64,000 bases of DNA from Clostridiales bacterium (lineage in GTDB: Bacteria > Bacillota > Clostridia > Oscillospirales > Acutalibacteraceae). The translations under genes and the position numbers were made by a program. The DNA lies in NCBI GenBank assembly GCA_019415925.1, contig DXYG01000003.1, positions 1-64,000 of the forward strand, given 5' to 3'. This document shows positions 1 through 7,624 of the stretch, piece by piece. The notes beneath the pieces are model-generated. The model was given only the letters and a program-made list of their open reading frames with translations, was not told the DNA's origin and did no database searches. Position 1 is the first letter of the stretch. Each line of letters begins with the position of its first letter.

Positions 1-77
1 TTTTATCCAAACAATCCGATTTTTCCACTCGAATTGCCTGCGGCGGCTTCGCCGCTAAATTATAGTTTAGCGAAATA
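1..77 (+). repeat. Copy of dispersed intergenic repeat R1 (variant core)
   Basis: The first 40 bases, beginning TTTTATCCAAACAATCCGA, match the repeat at 33780-33846 and the reverse strand of 22443-22515. After CTCGAATTGCC the usual palindromic core GTCGAGGCACTCGAC is replaced by a different palindrome (CGGCGGCTTCGCCG). The shared tail TAAATTATAGTTTA then resumes. The copy may begin upstream of the window. Bases 78-227 are AT-rich with no recognised feature. Confidence 0.75.
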
Positions 78-227
78 AAAGGGATAACCATAAATTGAAA
101 TATCAACATTTTTCAGGACTGCTTAGCGTTGTATAGCATAAAAATAGACATATTTTACTATGTTCTTTATTAGAATTAAATATCGAATATTTTTTTATTT
201 AGCTAAAAGCAACAATTTATAAAACTG

Positions 228-247
228 TTGTTAGACAGAATTAACAT
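228..247. promoter_or_regulatory. Candidate Rex (NADH-sensing repressor) operator
   Basis: TTGTTAGACAGAATTAACAT is a 20-bp dyad that agrees with the clostridial Rex consensus TTGTTAA-N6-TTAACAA at all but two conserved positions. It lies about 110 bp upstream of the best -35/-10 pair for the hydrogenase operon. Rex commonly controls NADH-linked fermentative and hydrogenase genes in Clostridia, so the target makes sense. The distance from the promoter is larger than usual, so this is inference. Confidence 0.45.
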
Positions 248-359
248 AGGCAAAATCAAAATAAACAAAATATCAGTCGAAATATGTCAATATTGCAAAA
301 ATATCTTTCAAAATTGCATATAAAACAAATTATCAATTATTATTTATTATTAAAAATGC

Positions 360-388
360 TTGTAATATTTGCAGCAATATTGTATAAT
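360..388 (+). promoter_or_regulatory. Putative sigma-A promoter of the hydCBA operon
   Basis: TTGTAA (360-365) and a perfect TATAAT (383-388) are separated by 17 bases. The expected start of transcription is near 395, leaving a leader of about 50 bases before the hydC start codon at 446. Confidence 0.6.
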
Positions 389-445
389 AAGTTATATCTT
401 GTTATTTTTTGGAAATTATGAAAATCAGTATTGGAGGTTATATTA

Positions 446-952
446 ATGACAGAATCATCTCTTAACGCCTTCAAGGGCACAATCGCCCAGGAAAGGAAGC
501 TGAAAGATGTAATCGCAAAGCACAAGGATATGCCGGGTGCGTTGCTTCCCGTTTTGCAGGAGGCACAGGGCATTTACGGCTATCTGCCGATTGAGGTGCA
601 GCAGATGGTTGCAGACGGACTCGGAATTTCGCTCAGCGAGGTTTACGGCGTTGCAACTTTCTATTCGCAGTTCAGCCTTACGCCGAAGGGCGAGCACAGA
701 ATCAGCGTTTGCCTTGGTACGGCGTGCTATGTAAAGGGTGCAGACAAAATCCTTGCAGCCATTGAAGAAAAGCTCGGCATTAAAAGCGGCGAGTGTACCC
801 CCGACGGACTGTTCTCAATTGATTCCTGCCGTTGCGTAGGTGCGTGCGGACTTGCTCCCGTTATGATGGTTGATGACGAGGTTTACGGAAAAATGACCGT
901 TGACCAGGTTGACAAAATTCTTGACAAGTACATTAAGAAAGGGGGCAAATAA
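446..952 (+). CDS. hydC: Electron-bifurcating [FeFe] hydrogenase, subunit C (NuoE-like)
   Basis: Thioredoxin-fold [2Fe-2S] subunit of the trimeric HydABC hydrogenase, which couples oxidation of NADH and reduced ferredoxin to H2 formation in the cytoplasm. The product has 168 residues, usual for NuoE/HydC. The four cluster cysteines are visible as CLGTAC and, about 35 residues later, SCRCVGAC. The upstream in-frame TTG at 431 lies within the GGAGG ribosome-binding site (433-437), so the ATG at 446 is the sensible start. It is first in an operon with hydB, 3 bases downstream, and hydA. NuoE of respiratory complex I is unlikely because no other nuo genes are present. Confidence 0.93.
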   Translation: MTESSLNAFKGTIAQERKLKDVIAKHKDMPGALLPVLQEAQGIYGYLPIEVQQMVADGLGISLSEVYGVATFYSQFSLTPKGEHRISVCLGTACYVKGADKILAAIEEKLGIKSGECTPDGLFSIDSCRCVGACGLAPVMMVDDEVYGKMTVDQVDKILDKYIKKGGK

Positions 953-955
953 GCC

Positions 956-2848
956 GTGAAACTTGAAGAGCTCAACAAGATTAAAAAAGAACACGAACAG
1001 ATTGTAAAGGTAAGAAAGCTTGTTGCCGCAGAGGGCGAAAAGCTTGCCAAAAAGACCGGCTACCGCAAGCAGGTGCTTGTGTGCGGAGGTACGGGCTGTA
1101 CTTCCTCAGGCAGTAAAAAGGTAATCGACGCTCTTGAAAAAGCGTTAAAGGCAAACGGACTTGAAAAGGAAATCCTTGTTGTAAGAACAGGCTGCTTCGG
1201 TCTTTGCTCGCTCGGCCCGATTATGATTGTCTATCCCGAGGGTGCTTTCTATTCTCAGGCAACTCCCGAGGGCGTAGAGAGAATCGTTAAGGAACACCTC
1301 AAAGAAGGTAAGGTTGTTAAGGAGCTTTTATATAAAGAAACCGTTCACGAGGACGGCTCGATTATTTCGCTCTCCGAAACAGCATTCTACAAAAAACAGC
1401 TCAGAGTTGCACTTCGCAACTGCGGTGTAATTGACCCCGAAAATATTGATGAATACATAGCTGTTGACGGTTATCAGGCACTTGCAAAGGTGCTGACAAA
1501 GATGACTCCCGACGACGTTATCAATGAAATTACAGCTTCGGGACTGAGAGGCAGAGGAGGCGGCGGCTTCCCGACAGGCAGAAAGTGGTCGTTTGCAAAA
1601 GCAAGCGTTAACGACGTTAAGTACGTATGCTGTAACGCCGACGAGGGCGACCCCGGTGCATTTATGGACCGTTCAATCCTTGAGGGTGACCCGCAGTGTA
1701 TTATCGAGGCTATGATTATCGCAGGCTACGCAATCGGCGCACATCACGGCTTTGTATATATCAGAGCAGAGTATCCTATTGCTGTTGAAAGACTGCAAAA
1801 GGCTATTGACCAGGCTAAGGAGTACGGCTTCTTAGGCAAGAACATCTTCGGCTCAGGCTTTGACTTTGATATGGAAATCAGACTCGGCGCAGGCGCATTC
1901 GTTTGCGGTGAGGAAACTGCTCTTATGACTTCAATCGAGGGCAACCGTGGCGAGCCTCGTCCACGTCCTCCGTTCCCTGCAGTAAAGGGACTTTTCGGCA
2001 AGCCTACAGTACTCAATAACGTAGAAACCTACGCTAACATTGCTCAGATTATCTTAAACGGCAGCAAGTGGTTTGCATCTATGGGAACTCCCAAGAGCCC
2101 CGGTACAAAGGTATTTGCACTCGGCGGCAAGATTACAAACGTAGGTCTTGTTGAAATTCCTATGGGTACTACTCTGCGTGAAATTGTTGAAGAAATCGGC
2201 GGCGGAATCCCCAACGGCAAGAAGTTCAAGGCTGCTCAGACAGGCGGACCTTCGGGCGGTTGTATTCCTGCACTTCACATTGACACTCCTATTGACTACG
2301 ACAGCCTGCTTGCTCTGGGCTCAATGATGGGCTCGGGCGGTATGATTATCCTTGACGAGGATACCTGTATGGTTGATATCGCCAAGTTCTACCTTGAGTT
2401 TACTGTTGACGAAAGCTGCGGTAAGTGTACGCCCTGCCGTGTAGGTACACGCAGACTTCTGCAGTTCCTCGACAAAATAACATCCGGCAAGGGTGAAATG
2501 GAGGATTTGGAAAAGATTGACGAGCTTGCACGTCATATGCAGACTTCTTCGCTCTGCGCACTCGGTCAGACTGCTCCGAACCCTGTTCTTTCAACAATGA
2601 ACTACTTTAAGGACGAGTATATCGCCCACATTAAGGATAAAACGTGTCCGGCAGGCGTCTGCAAGGCACTTATGAAATACGAGATTATCCCTGCAAAATG
2701 TAAGGGTTGTACGCTCTGTGCAAGAAACTGCCCTGTCGGCGCAATTTCGGGTACTGTTAAACAGCCTCACGTTATTGATCAGGATAAGTGTATCAAGTGC
2801 GGACTTTGTATGAGAAACTGCAAGTTCGGCGCAATCTACACACATTAA
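956..2848 (+). CDS. hydB: Electron-bifurcating [FeFe] hydrogenase, subunit B (NuoF-like, NADH/FMN)
   Basis: Flavoprotein subunit where NADH enters and where electron bifurcation is thought to occur. Domains in order over 630 residues: an N-terminal thioredoxin-like [2Fe-2S] domain (cysteines 43, 48, 80, 84); a NuoF 51-kDa FMN/NADH domain with the glycine-rich stretch GRGGGGFPTGRK (about 199-210); an SLBB segment; the NuoF [4Fe-4S] motif SCGKCTPCRVGT (about 495-507); and a C-terminal 2x[4Fe-4S] ferredoxin (CKGCTLCARNCP and CIKCGLCMRNC). The extra N- and C-terminal domains are typical of HydB and absent from complex I NuoF. Translation starts at GTG, with a purine-rich AAAGGGGG box ending about 9 bases upstream inside the end of hydC, so the two are probably translationally coupled. 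Confidence 0.94.
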   Translation: MKLEELNKIKKEHEQIVKVRKLVAAEGEKLAKKTGYRKQVLVCGGTGCTSSGSKKVIDALEKALKANGLEKEILVVRTGCFGLCSLGPIMIVYPEGAFYSQATPEGVERIVKEHLKEGKVVKELLYKETVHEDGSIISLSETAFYKKQLRVALRNCGVIDPENIDEYIAVDGYQALAKVLTKMTPDDVINEITASGLRGRGGGGFPTGRKWSFAKASVNDVKYVCCNADEGDPGAFMDRSILEGDPQCIIEAMIIAGYAIGAHHGFVYIRAEYPIAVERLQKAIDQAKEYGFLGKNIFGSGFDFDMEIRLGAGAFVCGEETALMTSIEGNRGEPRPRPPFPAVKGLFGKPTVLNNVETYANIAQIILNGSKWFASMGTPKSPGTKVFALGGKITNVGLVEIPMGTTLREIVEEIGGGIPNGKKFKAAQTGGPSGGCIPALHIDTPIDYDSLLALGSMMGSGGMIILDEDTCMVDIAKFYLEFTVDESCGKCTPCRVGTRRLLQFLDKITSGKGEMEDLEKIDELARHMQTSSLCALGQTAPNPVLSTMNYFKDEYIAHIKDKTCPAGVCKALMKYEIIPAKCKGCTLCARNCPVGAISGTVKQPHVIDQDKCIKCGLCMRNCKFGAIYTH

Positions 2849-2860
2849 GGAGGGATAATT

Positions 2861-4597
2861 ATGGATATGGTACATCTTAAAATAAACGGTATCCCTGTTG
2901 AGGTGCCGAGCAACTATACTATTTTACAGGCGGCTAAGGTCGCTAAAATCGAAATTCCGTCGCTTTGCTATCTTAAGGACATCAACTGCATCGGCGCCTG
3001 CCGTGTCTGCGTGGTTGAGGTAAAGGGCAGAAAAGGTCTTATCGCATCGTGCGTTTATCCCGTTGAGGAGGGAATGGAGGTATTCACAAATACCCCGAAG
3101 GTAAGAGCGTCAAGAAAAACAACTATTGAGCTTATCCTCTCAACTCACCACAAAAAGTGCCTTTCCTGCGTAAGAGGCAACAACTGTGAGCTTCAGAAGC
3201 TTGCTTTTGACTACGGCGTTGACGAGGACAGATTCAAGGCTGAAGAGCCTATCTATGAAATTGACGACGAATCACCCTATATAGTGCGTGATAACAACAA
3301 GTGTATTCAGTGTATGCGCTGCGTTGCAGCCTGCAAGAATGTTCAGTCTATTTCGGTTATCGGACCTATCAAGCGTGGCTTCAAGGTTCACGTTGGCTGT
3401 GCATTCGAAAAGGGACTCGGCGACTCTCCGTGTGTTGGCTGCGGTCAGTGTATTGTAAGCTGTCCTGTTGGTGCGCTCAATGAAAAGAGTCAGATTGACG
3501 AGGTTTGGGACGCTATCTCCGACCCCGAAAAGCAGGTTATTTTCTACACTGCTCCGTCAATCAAGGCGACTCTCGGCGAGAGCTTCGGTATGCCTATCGG
3601 CACAAACGTTGAGGGAAAAATGGTTTCTGCAATCCGCAGACTCGGCGTTGACAAGGTTTTCAATATGGATTTTACCGCCGACCTCACAATCCTTGAGGAG
3701 GCAAACGAGCTTGTTGAGAGAATCACACGCAAGGAAACTCTCCCGATGTTCACCTCCTGCTGTCCCGGTTGGGTTAAGTTTGTTGAGCATTACTATCCCG
3801 AAATGATTCCGCACCTTTCAACCTGCAAATCTCCGCAGGGTATGTTCGGCGCAGTTCTTAAGAGCTACTATGCTCAGAAATATAACCTTGACCCCGAAAA
3901 GATGTTTGTTGTCAGCGTAATTCCCTGTACGGCAAAGAAGTTTGAGGCTACACGTCCCGAGCTGCGCACATTCGACTTTGATGACGTTGACGTTGCACTC
4001 ACTACAAGAGAGCTTGCAAAGATGATTAAGGGCGCAGGCATCAAGCTTGAGGATATGGACGACGAGGACTACGACGCTCCGTTCAACAAGGCAACGGGCG
4101 GCGGTGCTATCTTCGGTGCAACAGGCGGCGTGCTTGAGGCTGCTCTGCGTACTGCGGCAAGAATGCTTGACGGCTCATTCAAGAAGATTGAGTTTACCGA
4201 GGTAAGAGGTCCGCAGGAAATCAGAGAGGCTAAATACAGCGTTGCAGGCGTTGAAATAAAGGTTGCCGTTACTTCAGGTCTTGGTAATGCAAGAAAGCTT
4301 ATCGAGAAGATTAAGAAGGGCGAAGCCGACTATCAGATGGTTGAAATTATGGCTTGCCCCGGCGGCTGTATCAACGGCGGCGGTCAGCCTGTTCAGAGCG
4401 ACAGCGTAAGAAACTACGTTGACTTAAAGGCTATCCGTTCAAAGGCACTTTACGATTACGATAAGCAGTGCAAGTACAGATGCAGTGACGAAAGTCCGAT
4501 TATCAAGACAATTTACGATGAATTCTTTGACGCTCCCGGCAAACCCAGAGCACACAAGCTTCTTCATACAAAGTATGTGAACAGAGGAAATCATTGA
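2861..4597 (+). CDS. hydA: Electron-bifurcating [FeFe] hydrogenase, catalytic subunit A
   Basis: Catalytic H2-forming subunit, 578 residues. An N-terminal plant-type [2Fe-2S] domain (C36, C47, C50, C64) is followed by a His-Cys [4Fe-4S] motif (HHKKCLSC, 96-103, with C109). A 2x[4Fe-4S] ferredoxin (148-205) and the H-cluster domain follow. The three H-cluster signatures are TSCCPGW (298-304), IPCTAKKFE (354-362) and ACPGGCINGGG (498-508). Signature 2 has Ile where most group A enzymes have Met. AAGGAGG precedes the ATG by 8 bases. The gene sits 12 bases after hydB and completes the operon. The [FeFe] maturases HydEFG are not in the window. Confidence 0.95.
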   Translation: MDMVHLKINGIPVEVPSNYTILQAAKVAKIEIPSLCYLKDINCIGACRVCVVEVKGRKGLIASCVYPVEEGMEVFTNTPKVRASRKTTIELILSTHHKKCLSCVRGNNCELQKLAFDYGVDEDRFKAEEPIYEIDDESPYIVRDNNKCIQCMRCVAACKNVQSISVIGPIKRGFKVHVGCAFEKGLGDSPCVGCGQCIVSCPVGALNEKSQIDEVWDAISDPEKQVIFYTAPSIKATLGESFGMPIGTNVEGKMVSAIRRLGVDKVFNMDFTADLTILEEANELVERITRKETLPMFTSCCPGWVKFVEHYYPEMIPHLSTCKSPQGMFGAVLKSYYAQKYNLDPEKMFVVSVIPCTAKKFEATRPELRTFDFDDVDVALTTRELAKMIKGAGIKLEDMDDEDYDAPFNKATGGGAIFGATGGVLEAALRTAARMLDGSFKKIEFTEVRGPQEIREAKYSVAGVEIKVAVTSGLGNARKLIEKIKKGEADYQMVEIMACPGGCINGGGQPVQSDSVRNYVDLKAIRSKALYDYDKQCKYRCSDESPIIKTIYDEFFDAPGKPRAHKLLHTKYVNRGNH

Positions 4598-4616
4598 TTT
4601 AATCTTAGGAGTAAAA

Positions 4617-5087
4617 ATGACTGCTTTTGAAAAAAGTCTTGAAGTATTAAATGACTTGTTTGGCAGAGATTATACCTTTGTAATGGCAACCGTGAATAAC
4701 AATGCTCCCGTTCAGCGTGTTGTAGATACATTTTACTATGACGGTGAATTCTGGATTGTAACTTATGCGTTGTCTAATAAGGTAAAGGAAATTGCAAGTA
4801 ATCCCGACGTTTCCTTATGCAATACATTTCACACCTTTGCCGGAAAGGCTTATAACGCAGGACATCCGTTGAAAAGCGAAAATTCAGAAATTCGTTCAAA
4901 ACTGATAAAAGCGTTTGAACTGTGGTATTTTGCACATAACAACGAAAATGATGAAAATATGTGTTATGTCAGAGTGAAGCCTGAAAGCGGATTTTTCCAT
5001 AAGGACGGAATAGGCTATAAGGTGAATTTTTCTGAAAAGACTGCCGAAGAATTTCCGTTTACTCCTCAAATTGAAATGATACATTAA
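4617..5087 (+). CDS. Pyridoxamine 5'-phosphate oxidase-fold flavoprotein
   Basis: A 156-residue protein of the FMN-binding split-barrel (PNPOx-like) superfamily. The N-terminal pattern (FVMATVNNNAPVQRVVDTFYYDGEFWIVT) and the later block SNKVKEIASNPDVSL are typical of the small clostridial members, which bind FMN or a related cofactor. Substrates are not known. It starts 19 bases after hydA behind a TAGGAG box and ends at a strong terminator, so it may be read from the hydrogenase promoter. The gene is intact. The fold assignment is confident; no specific reaction can be claimed. Confidence 0.8.
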   Translation: MTAFEKSLEVLNDLFGRDYTFVMATVNNNAPVQRVVDTFYYDGEFWIVTYALSNKVKEIASNPDVSLCNTFHTFAGKAYNAGHPLKSENSEIRSKLIKAFELWYFAHNNENDENMCYVRVKPESGFFHKDGIGYKVNFSEKTAEEFPFTPQIEMIH

Positions 5088-5092
5088 AATTT

Positions 5093-5123
5093 CACCCCAC
5101 CGATTTGTTCGGTGGGGTGTTTT
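5093..5123 (+). terminator. Rho-independent terminator after the hydrogenase operon
   Basis: CACCCCACCGA (5093-5103) pairs perfectly with TCGGTGGGGTG (5109-5119) around a 5-base loop, and TTTT follows. A group IIC intron fragment begins a few bases downstream, as expected for that intron class. Confidence 0.9.
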
Positions 5124-5128
5124 GTACG

Positions 5129-5493
5129 GTTTGCCCAGAATGGGCGGTAACTTGGTGGTGAAAGTCCACTACAGGCTTGGCAGTAGGAACTGTTAGCAGA
5201 GGGCAAGTGCGTCCATCGTGAGGTGGAGTATGAAGTAAGCCTAAAGCAAACTCTCGGTCTGACGAACAGAAATCACATATAAGGCATATGCAGAGCGGAC
5301 GAGCTTGCTAAACAAAGCAAAGTCCAATACTGTCCGAACTCTGCGGTGTAAATGTGGCAGATATATGAGAGGAAGGTTACTGTTCTTAACTGGGGAGGTC
5401 TTGCAATGGGGCGAAGGACAGATAGATTGACACCCGCCCAAAATGTGCAGTGATGTACAGCTGAATTGCAAGAAGTCAGCAGAGGTCATAGTA
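5129..5493 (+). mobile_element. 5' fragment of a bacterial group IIC intron
   Basis: The segment starts GTTTGCCCAGAATGGGCG, resembling the GUGUGCCC start of group IIC introns. It continues with blocks well known from the Oceanobacillus iheyensis IIC ribozyme: GGTGAAAGTCCACTAC, GGCAGTAGGAACTGTTAGC, GGTCTGACGAACAGAAATC, ATAAGGCAT, GGGGAGGTCT and AAGTCAGCAGAGGTCATAGTA. This is most of domains I-III. The reverse transcriptase/maturase gene and domains V-VI that should follow are missing, so it cannot splice by itself. The fragment stops at 5488-5493, where an unrelated pseudogene begins. It lies directly downstream of an intrinsic terminator hairpin, the usual target of IIC introns. Confidence 0.85.
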
Positions 5494-6356
5494 GAGGTTA
5501 TCGTTATCCCACGCAGCATAGAGTGCATAGTCGTCCATAGCAATTTCGTACATTGAGCCGGGGCGGTATACACGTGGGTCATCATTTGCAGTACCCTGTG
5601 CAATCAGCATTGAAGACTCCCAGTCTGACTTATCGCCGTCAACAGAGATTGTCTTTCTTACACCGTACTGATTGTTGGGGTTGGTAGAGTATTTGCCTGT
5701 TTATGCAGGTGTTGTAAAGCCGTCTGTTCCGACAGGAGCGTTCGGGTCTTTTTTGAGGTACTGATATGCAGCGGTTTCAGTGCCGTTAGCATTTGTAGCA
5801 GATACAGTAAGCGTTGTATAAGCGTTAATTGCAGTATCCTTGCCGACTGTTGCTGAAAGCTACCCATTCACCGTTGTCAACCTTGTACTGTGCACTGTCG
5901 GCATTAGTTACGGTTATTGCAACGTCAAGAGTGTCAGTCTTAAAGCTTGTCTTATCCTTCTTGTCAACGCTGATAACCGGCTTTGATACAGATACATCGT
6001 AAACAGACCATTTGCCCGTTGGGAAGTTGTAAATCTGGTTGTCGCCGGGATAAATCATATCTAATGTTTTTTTGCTGTCGCCGCCGTTGTTAAAGATAAT
6101 GTTGACATAGTCATTGTCAAGGGTGTAGGAATAAATGTTGTCCTTGACCTTTGTCATCTTAACACCCGGTCAGGAGCCGTTGCTGGTTTTACCGACAATC
6201 CACATATAGCAGTACGGTTCAAATCCGTCTGTTTCGCAGTAGACAGTATCTCCTGTTGCTGCGCTTGTGGTAATGAGTCCGCTTGTAACGATACTCGTAA
6301 CGACAAGCATAGCCGCAAGAATTACGCTGATAATTCTGTTTGATTTCTATTTTCAT
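5488..6356 (-). pseudogene. Decayed secreted starch-binding (CBM26-like, amylase-type) protein
   Basis: Reading leftwards from ATG at 6356, a frameshift in the first codons leads into a signal-peptide frame (NRIISVILAAMLVVTSIVTS). The mature part (GDTVYCETDGFEPYCYMW...) looks like a starch-binding CBM26 module of ruminococcal extracellular amylases. A TGA at 6170-6172 replaces the expected Trp in NGSW-PGV. The open stretch to about 5840 carries KVKDNIYSYTL, NIIFNNGG and an Ig-like segment. A second frameshift lies near 5860 and a TAA at 5701-5703. The last recognisable part, SVDGDKSDWESSMLIAQ to DNDNLYY, resembles sequence leading to a glycoside hydrolase and is cut by the intron fragment. 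The catalytic domain is absent. The family assignment rests on resemblance only. Confidence 0.75.
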
Positions 6357-6500
6357 AGCTGTCCTCAGTTATTTTCTGAATAAGGTAAAAATATTACTTT
6401 TTATAATTATATTCTTTTTAACGCAATGTATCAATAAGAAAACTATAACTAAATTTGTAGATTTTATACAATCAGTATGACGAAATTTGTCGTAAATTGA

Positions 6501-7304
6501 CTATGCTTTTTTGTACACAAGCAGTACAAATTCAATATCTGTTGTAAGTTTATAGAGCAAATCAAGCATGCTCATACCTTCGCTCGGCGTGTGGTAGTAA
6601 TACGGAGTCATCTGAAACAGAGCTCTGATATCCTGCTTTGAGTCAAGCTCTATCTTGCTTTTTACTCTTATTTTGTCAATCAGTTCAAGACCGTCAGCAG
6701 AAGGTGCCTTTTCATCATTATAATACGGCTCGTCATAAAGCACCTTTTTAAGCCCGAAAAGGTGTTCCCTGCCCGGAATTGCAGTTACAATTATGCCTTC
6801 ATCGCTTAGAATTCTTGAAAATTCACCGCTGTGAAACGGTGCAAAAAGATGAAAAGCAAGCTTAACCGAGCCGCTTTTAATGGGAATTGAGGCGATATTC
6901 GCAACGAAAAATTTTGCACCGCAGCGCCGCTTTGCGGCAAGCCTTATCATATTTTTAGACAGGTCAAAGCCGTAGAAATCACGTTTGTATTTTTGGGCAA
7001 GATATGAGGTGTAGTATCCCTCGCCGCAGCAGATGTCAAGCACGCTGTCACCGTTGACGGTGTATTTTTCGATGCATTCTCCTACGGCAGAAGCAAGGGG
7101 AGAGTAAAAGCCTTTCTCGAGAAAGTCACGTCTTGATTTTGCCATTTCCTTGTTGTCGCCGGTGCTGTCGCCCGATTTATGAGCCGACAGAAGGTTAACA
7201 TAGCCCTCCTTTGCAAGGTCAAAGCAGTGGTTGTTTTCACATTTTGCAGTTTTGTTTTCAAAGAAAAGCTCGTTTTTGCAAACGGGACAGATAAGAATAT
7301 TCAT
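6501..7304 (-). CDS. rlmA: RlmA-type 23S rRNA guanine-N1 methyltransferase
   Basis: Likely S-adenosylmethionine-dependent methyltransferase acting on 23S rRNA hairpin 35 (RlmA family, G745/G748). The N-terminus carries the zinc-binding pattern CPVCKNELFFENKTAKCENNHCFD (residues 6-29), followed by the family block AKEGYVNLL. The SAM motif VLDICCGEGYYTSYLAQKY lies near residues 88-106. At 267 residues it is normal length for the family. It is the only intact conserved gene inside a 5-kb decayed region. RlmA(II)/TlrB relatives can give macrolide resistance, but nothing here distinguishes type I from type II. A related SAM-dependent methyltransferase with another RNA target is possible. Confidence 0.8.
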   Translation of the reverse strand: MNILICPVCKNELFFENKTAKCENNHCFDLAKEGYVNLLSAHKSGDSTGDNKEMAKSRRDFLEKGFYSPLASAVGECIEKYTVNGDSVLDICCGEGYYTSYLAQKYKRDFYGFDLSKNMIRLAAKRRCGAKFFVANIASIPIKSGSVKLAFHLFAPFHSGEFSRILSDEGIIVTAIPGREHLFGLKKVLYDEPYYNDEKAPSADGLELIDKIRVKSKIELDSKQDIRALFQMTPYYYHTPSEGMSMLDLLYKLTTDIEFVLLVYKKA

Positions 7305-7380
7305 ATGTAAATCCTTCTTTTATTTATTCAATAAATATTATATATAACTAATTTTTTAAAATCAATAAAATATATGAAAA

Positions 7381-7406
7381 AATAAAACCCGCCGAGTTAA
7401 TCGGCG
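7381..7406 (-). terminator. Terminator belonging to the dead small ORF
   Basis: On the minus strand CGCCGA-TTAAC-TCGGCG forms a 6-bp GC-rich stem followed by GGGTTTTATT. It lies exactly at the 3' end of the 7397-7567 pseudogene, whose stop codon is in the loop. Confidence 0.7.
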
Positions 7407-7567
7407 AGCCTTGAAACAAATGATTGCATTTCCTACTTTGAATTTATGTTGTGAATCTCAGAGAGTATTTTATTCTGTTAGTCCTCCGTCATATTTGAAA
7501 ATTTCTTCATCGCATCGGGCTGCTGAGCCAGAGCCATACCAAATCCCAACGGCAAATCCTTGCTAAT
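7397..7567 (-). pseudogene. Dead small cytosolic protein (about 56 codons)
   Basis: Translated leftwards from 7567 this reads -SKDLPLGFGMALAQQPDAMKKF, then SNMTED-stop-QNKILSEIHNINSK-stop-EMQSFVSRLAD and a final TAA. It resembles a small protein common in clostridial genomes (pattern FGMALAQN..A...F..L, NSKEEMQ). Three lesions are visible: the expected ATG after GGTGATTTT is ATT, one CAA/CAG-like codon is TAA, and a Glu codon is TAG. The intact family has no known function. The remaining amino-acid pattern is clean, so inactivation looks recent. Confidence 0.7.
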
Positions 7568-7624
7568 AAAATCACCTCATTGATAGTATGAAGAATAGAA
7601 ATCGTTTTATTCAGGAAATAGAAA

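Noticed and set aside
446..2848. hydC and hydB as respiratory complex I genes nuoE and nuoF
   Set aside because: The extra Fe-S domains of hydB and the adjacent catalytic hydrogenase gene identify a HydABC operon; no other nuo genes occur.
6170..6172. TGA in place of Trp in the starch-binding gene, as possible stop-codon recoding
   Set aside because: TGA is used as a normal stop elsewhere (for example hydA and the IS256 transposase), and the same gene has frameshifts and a TAA. Decay explains it better.
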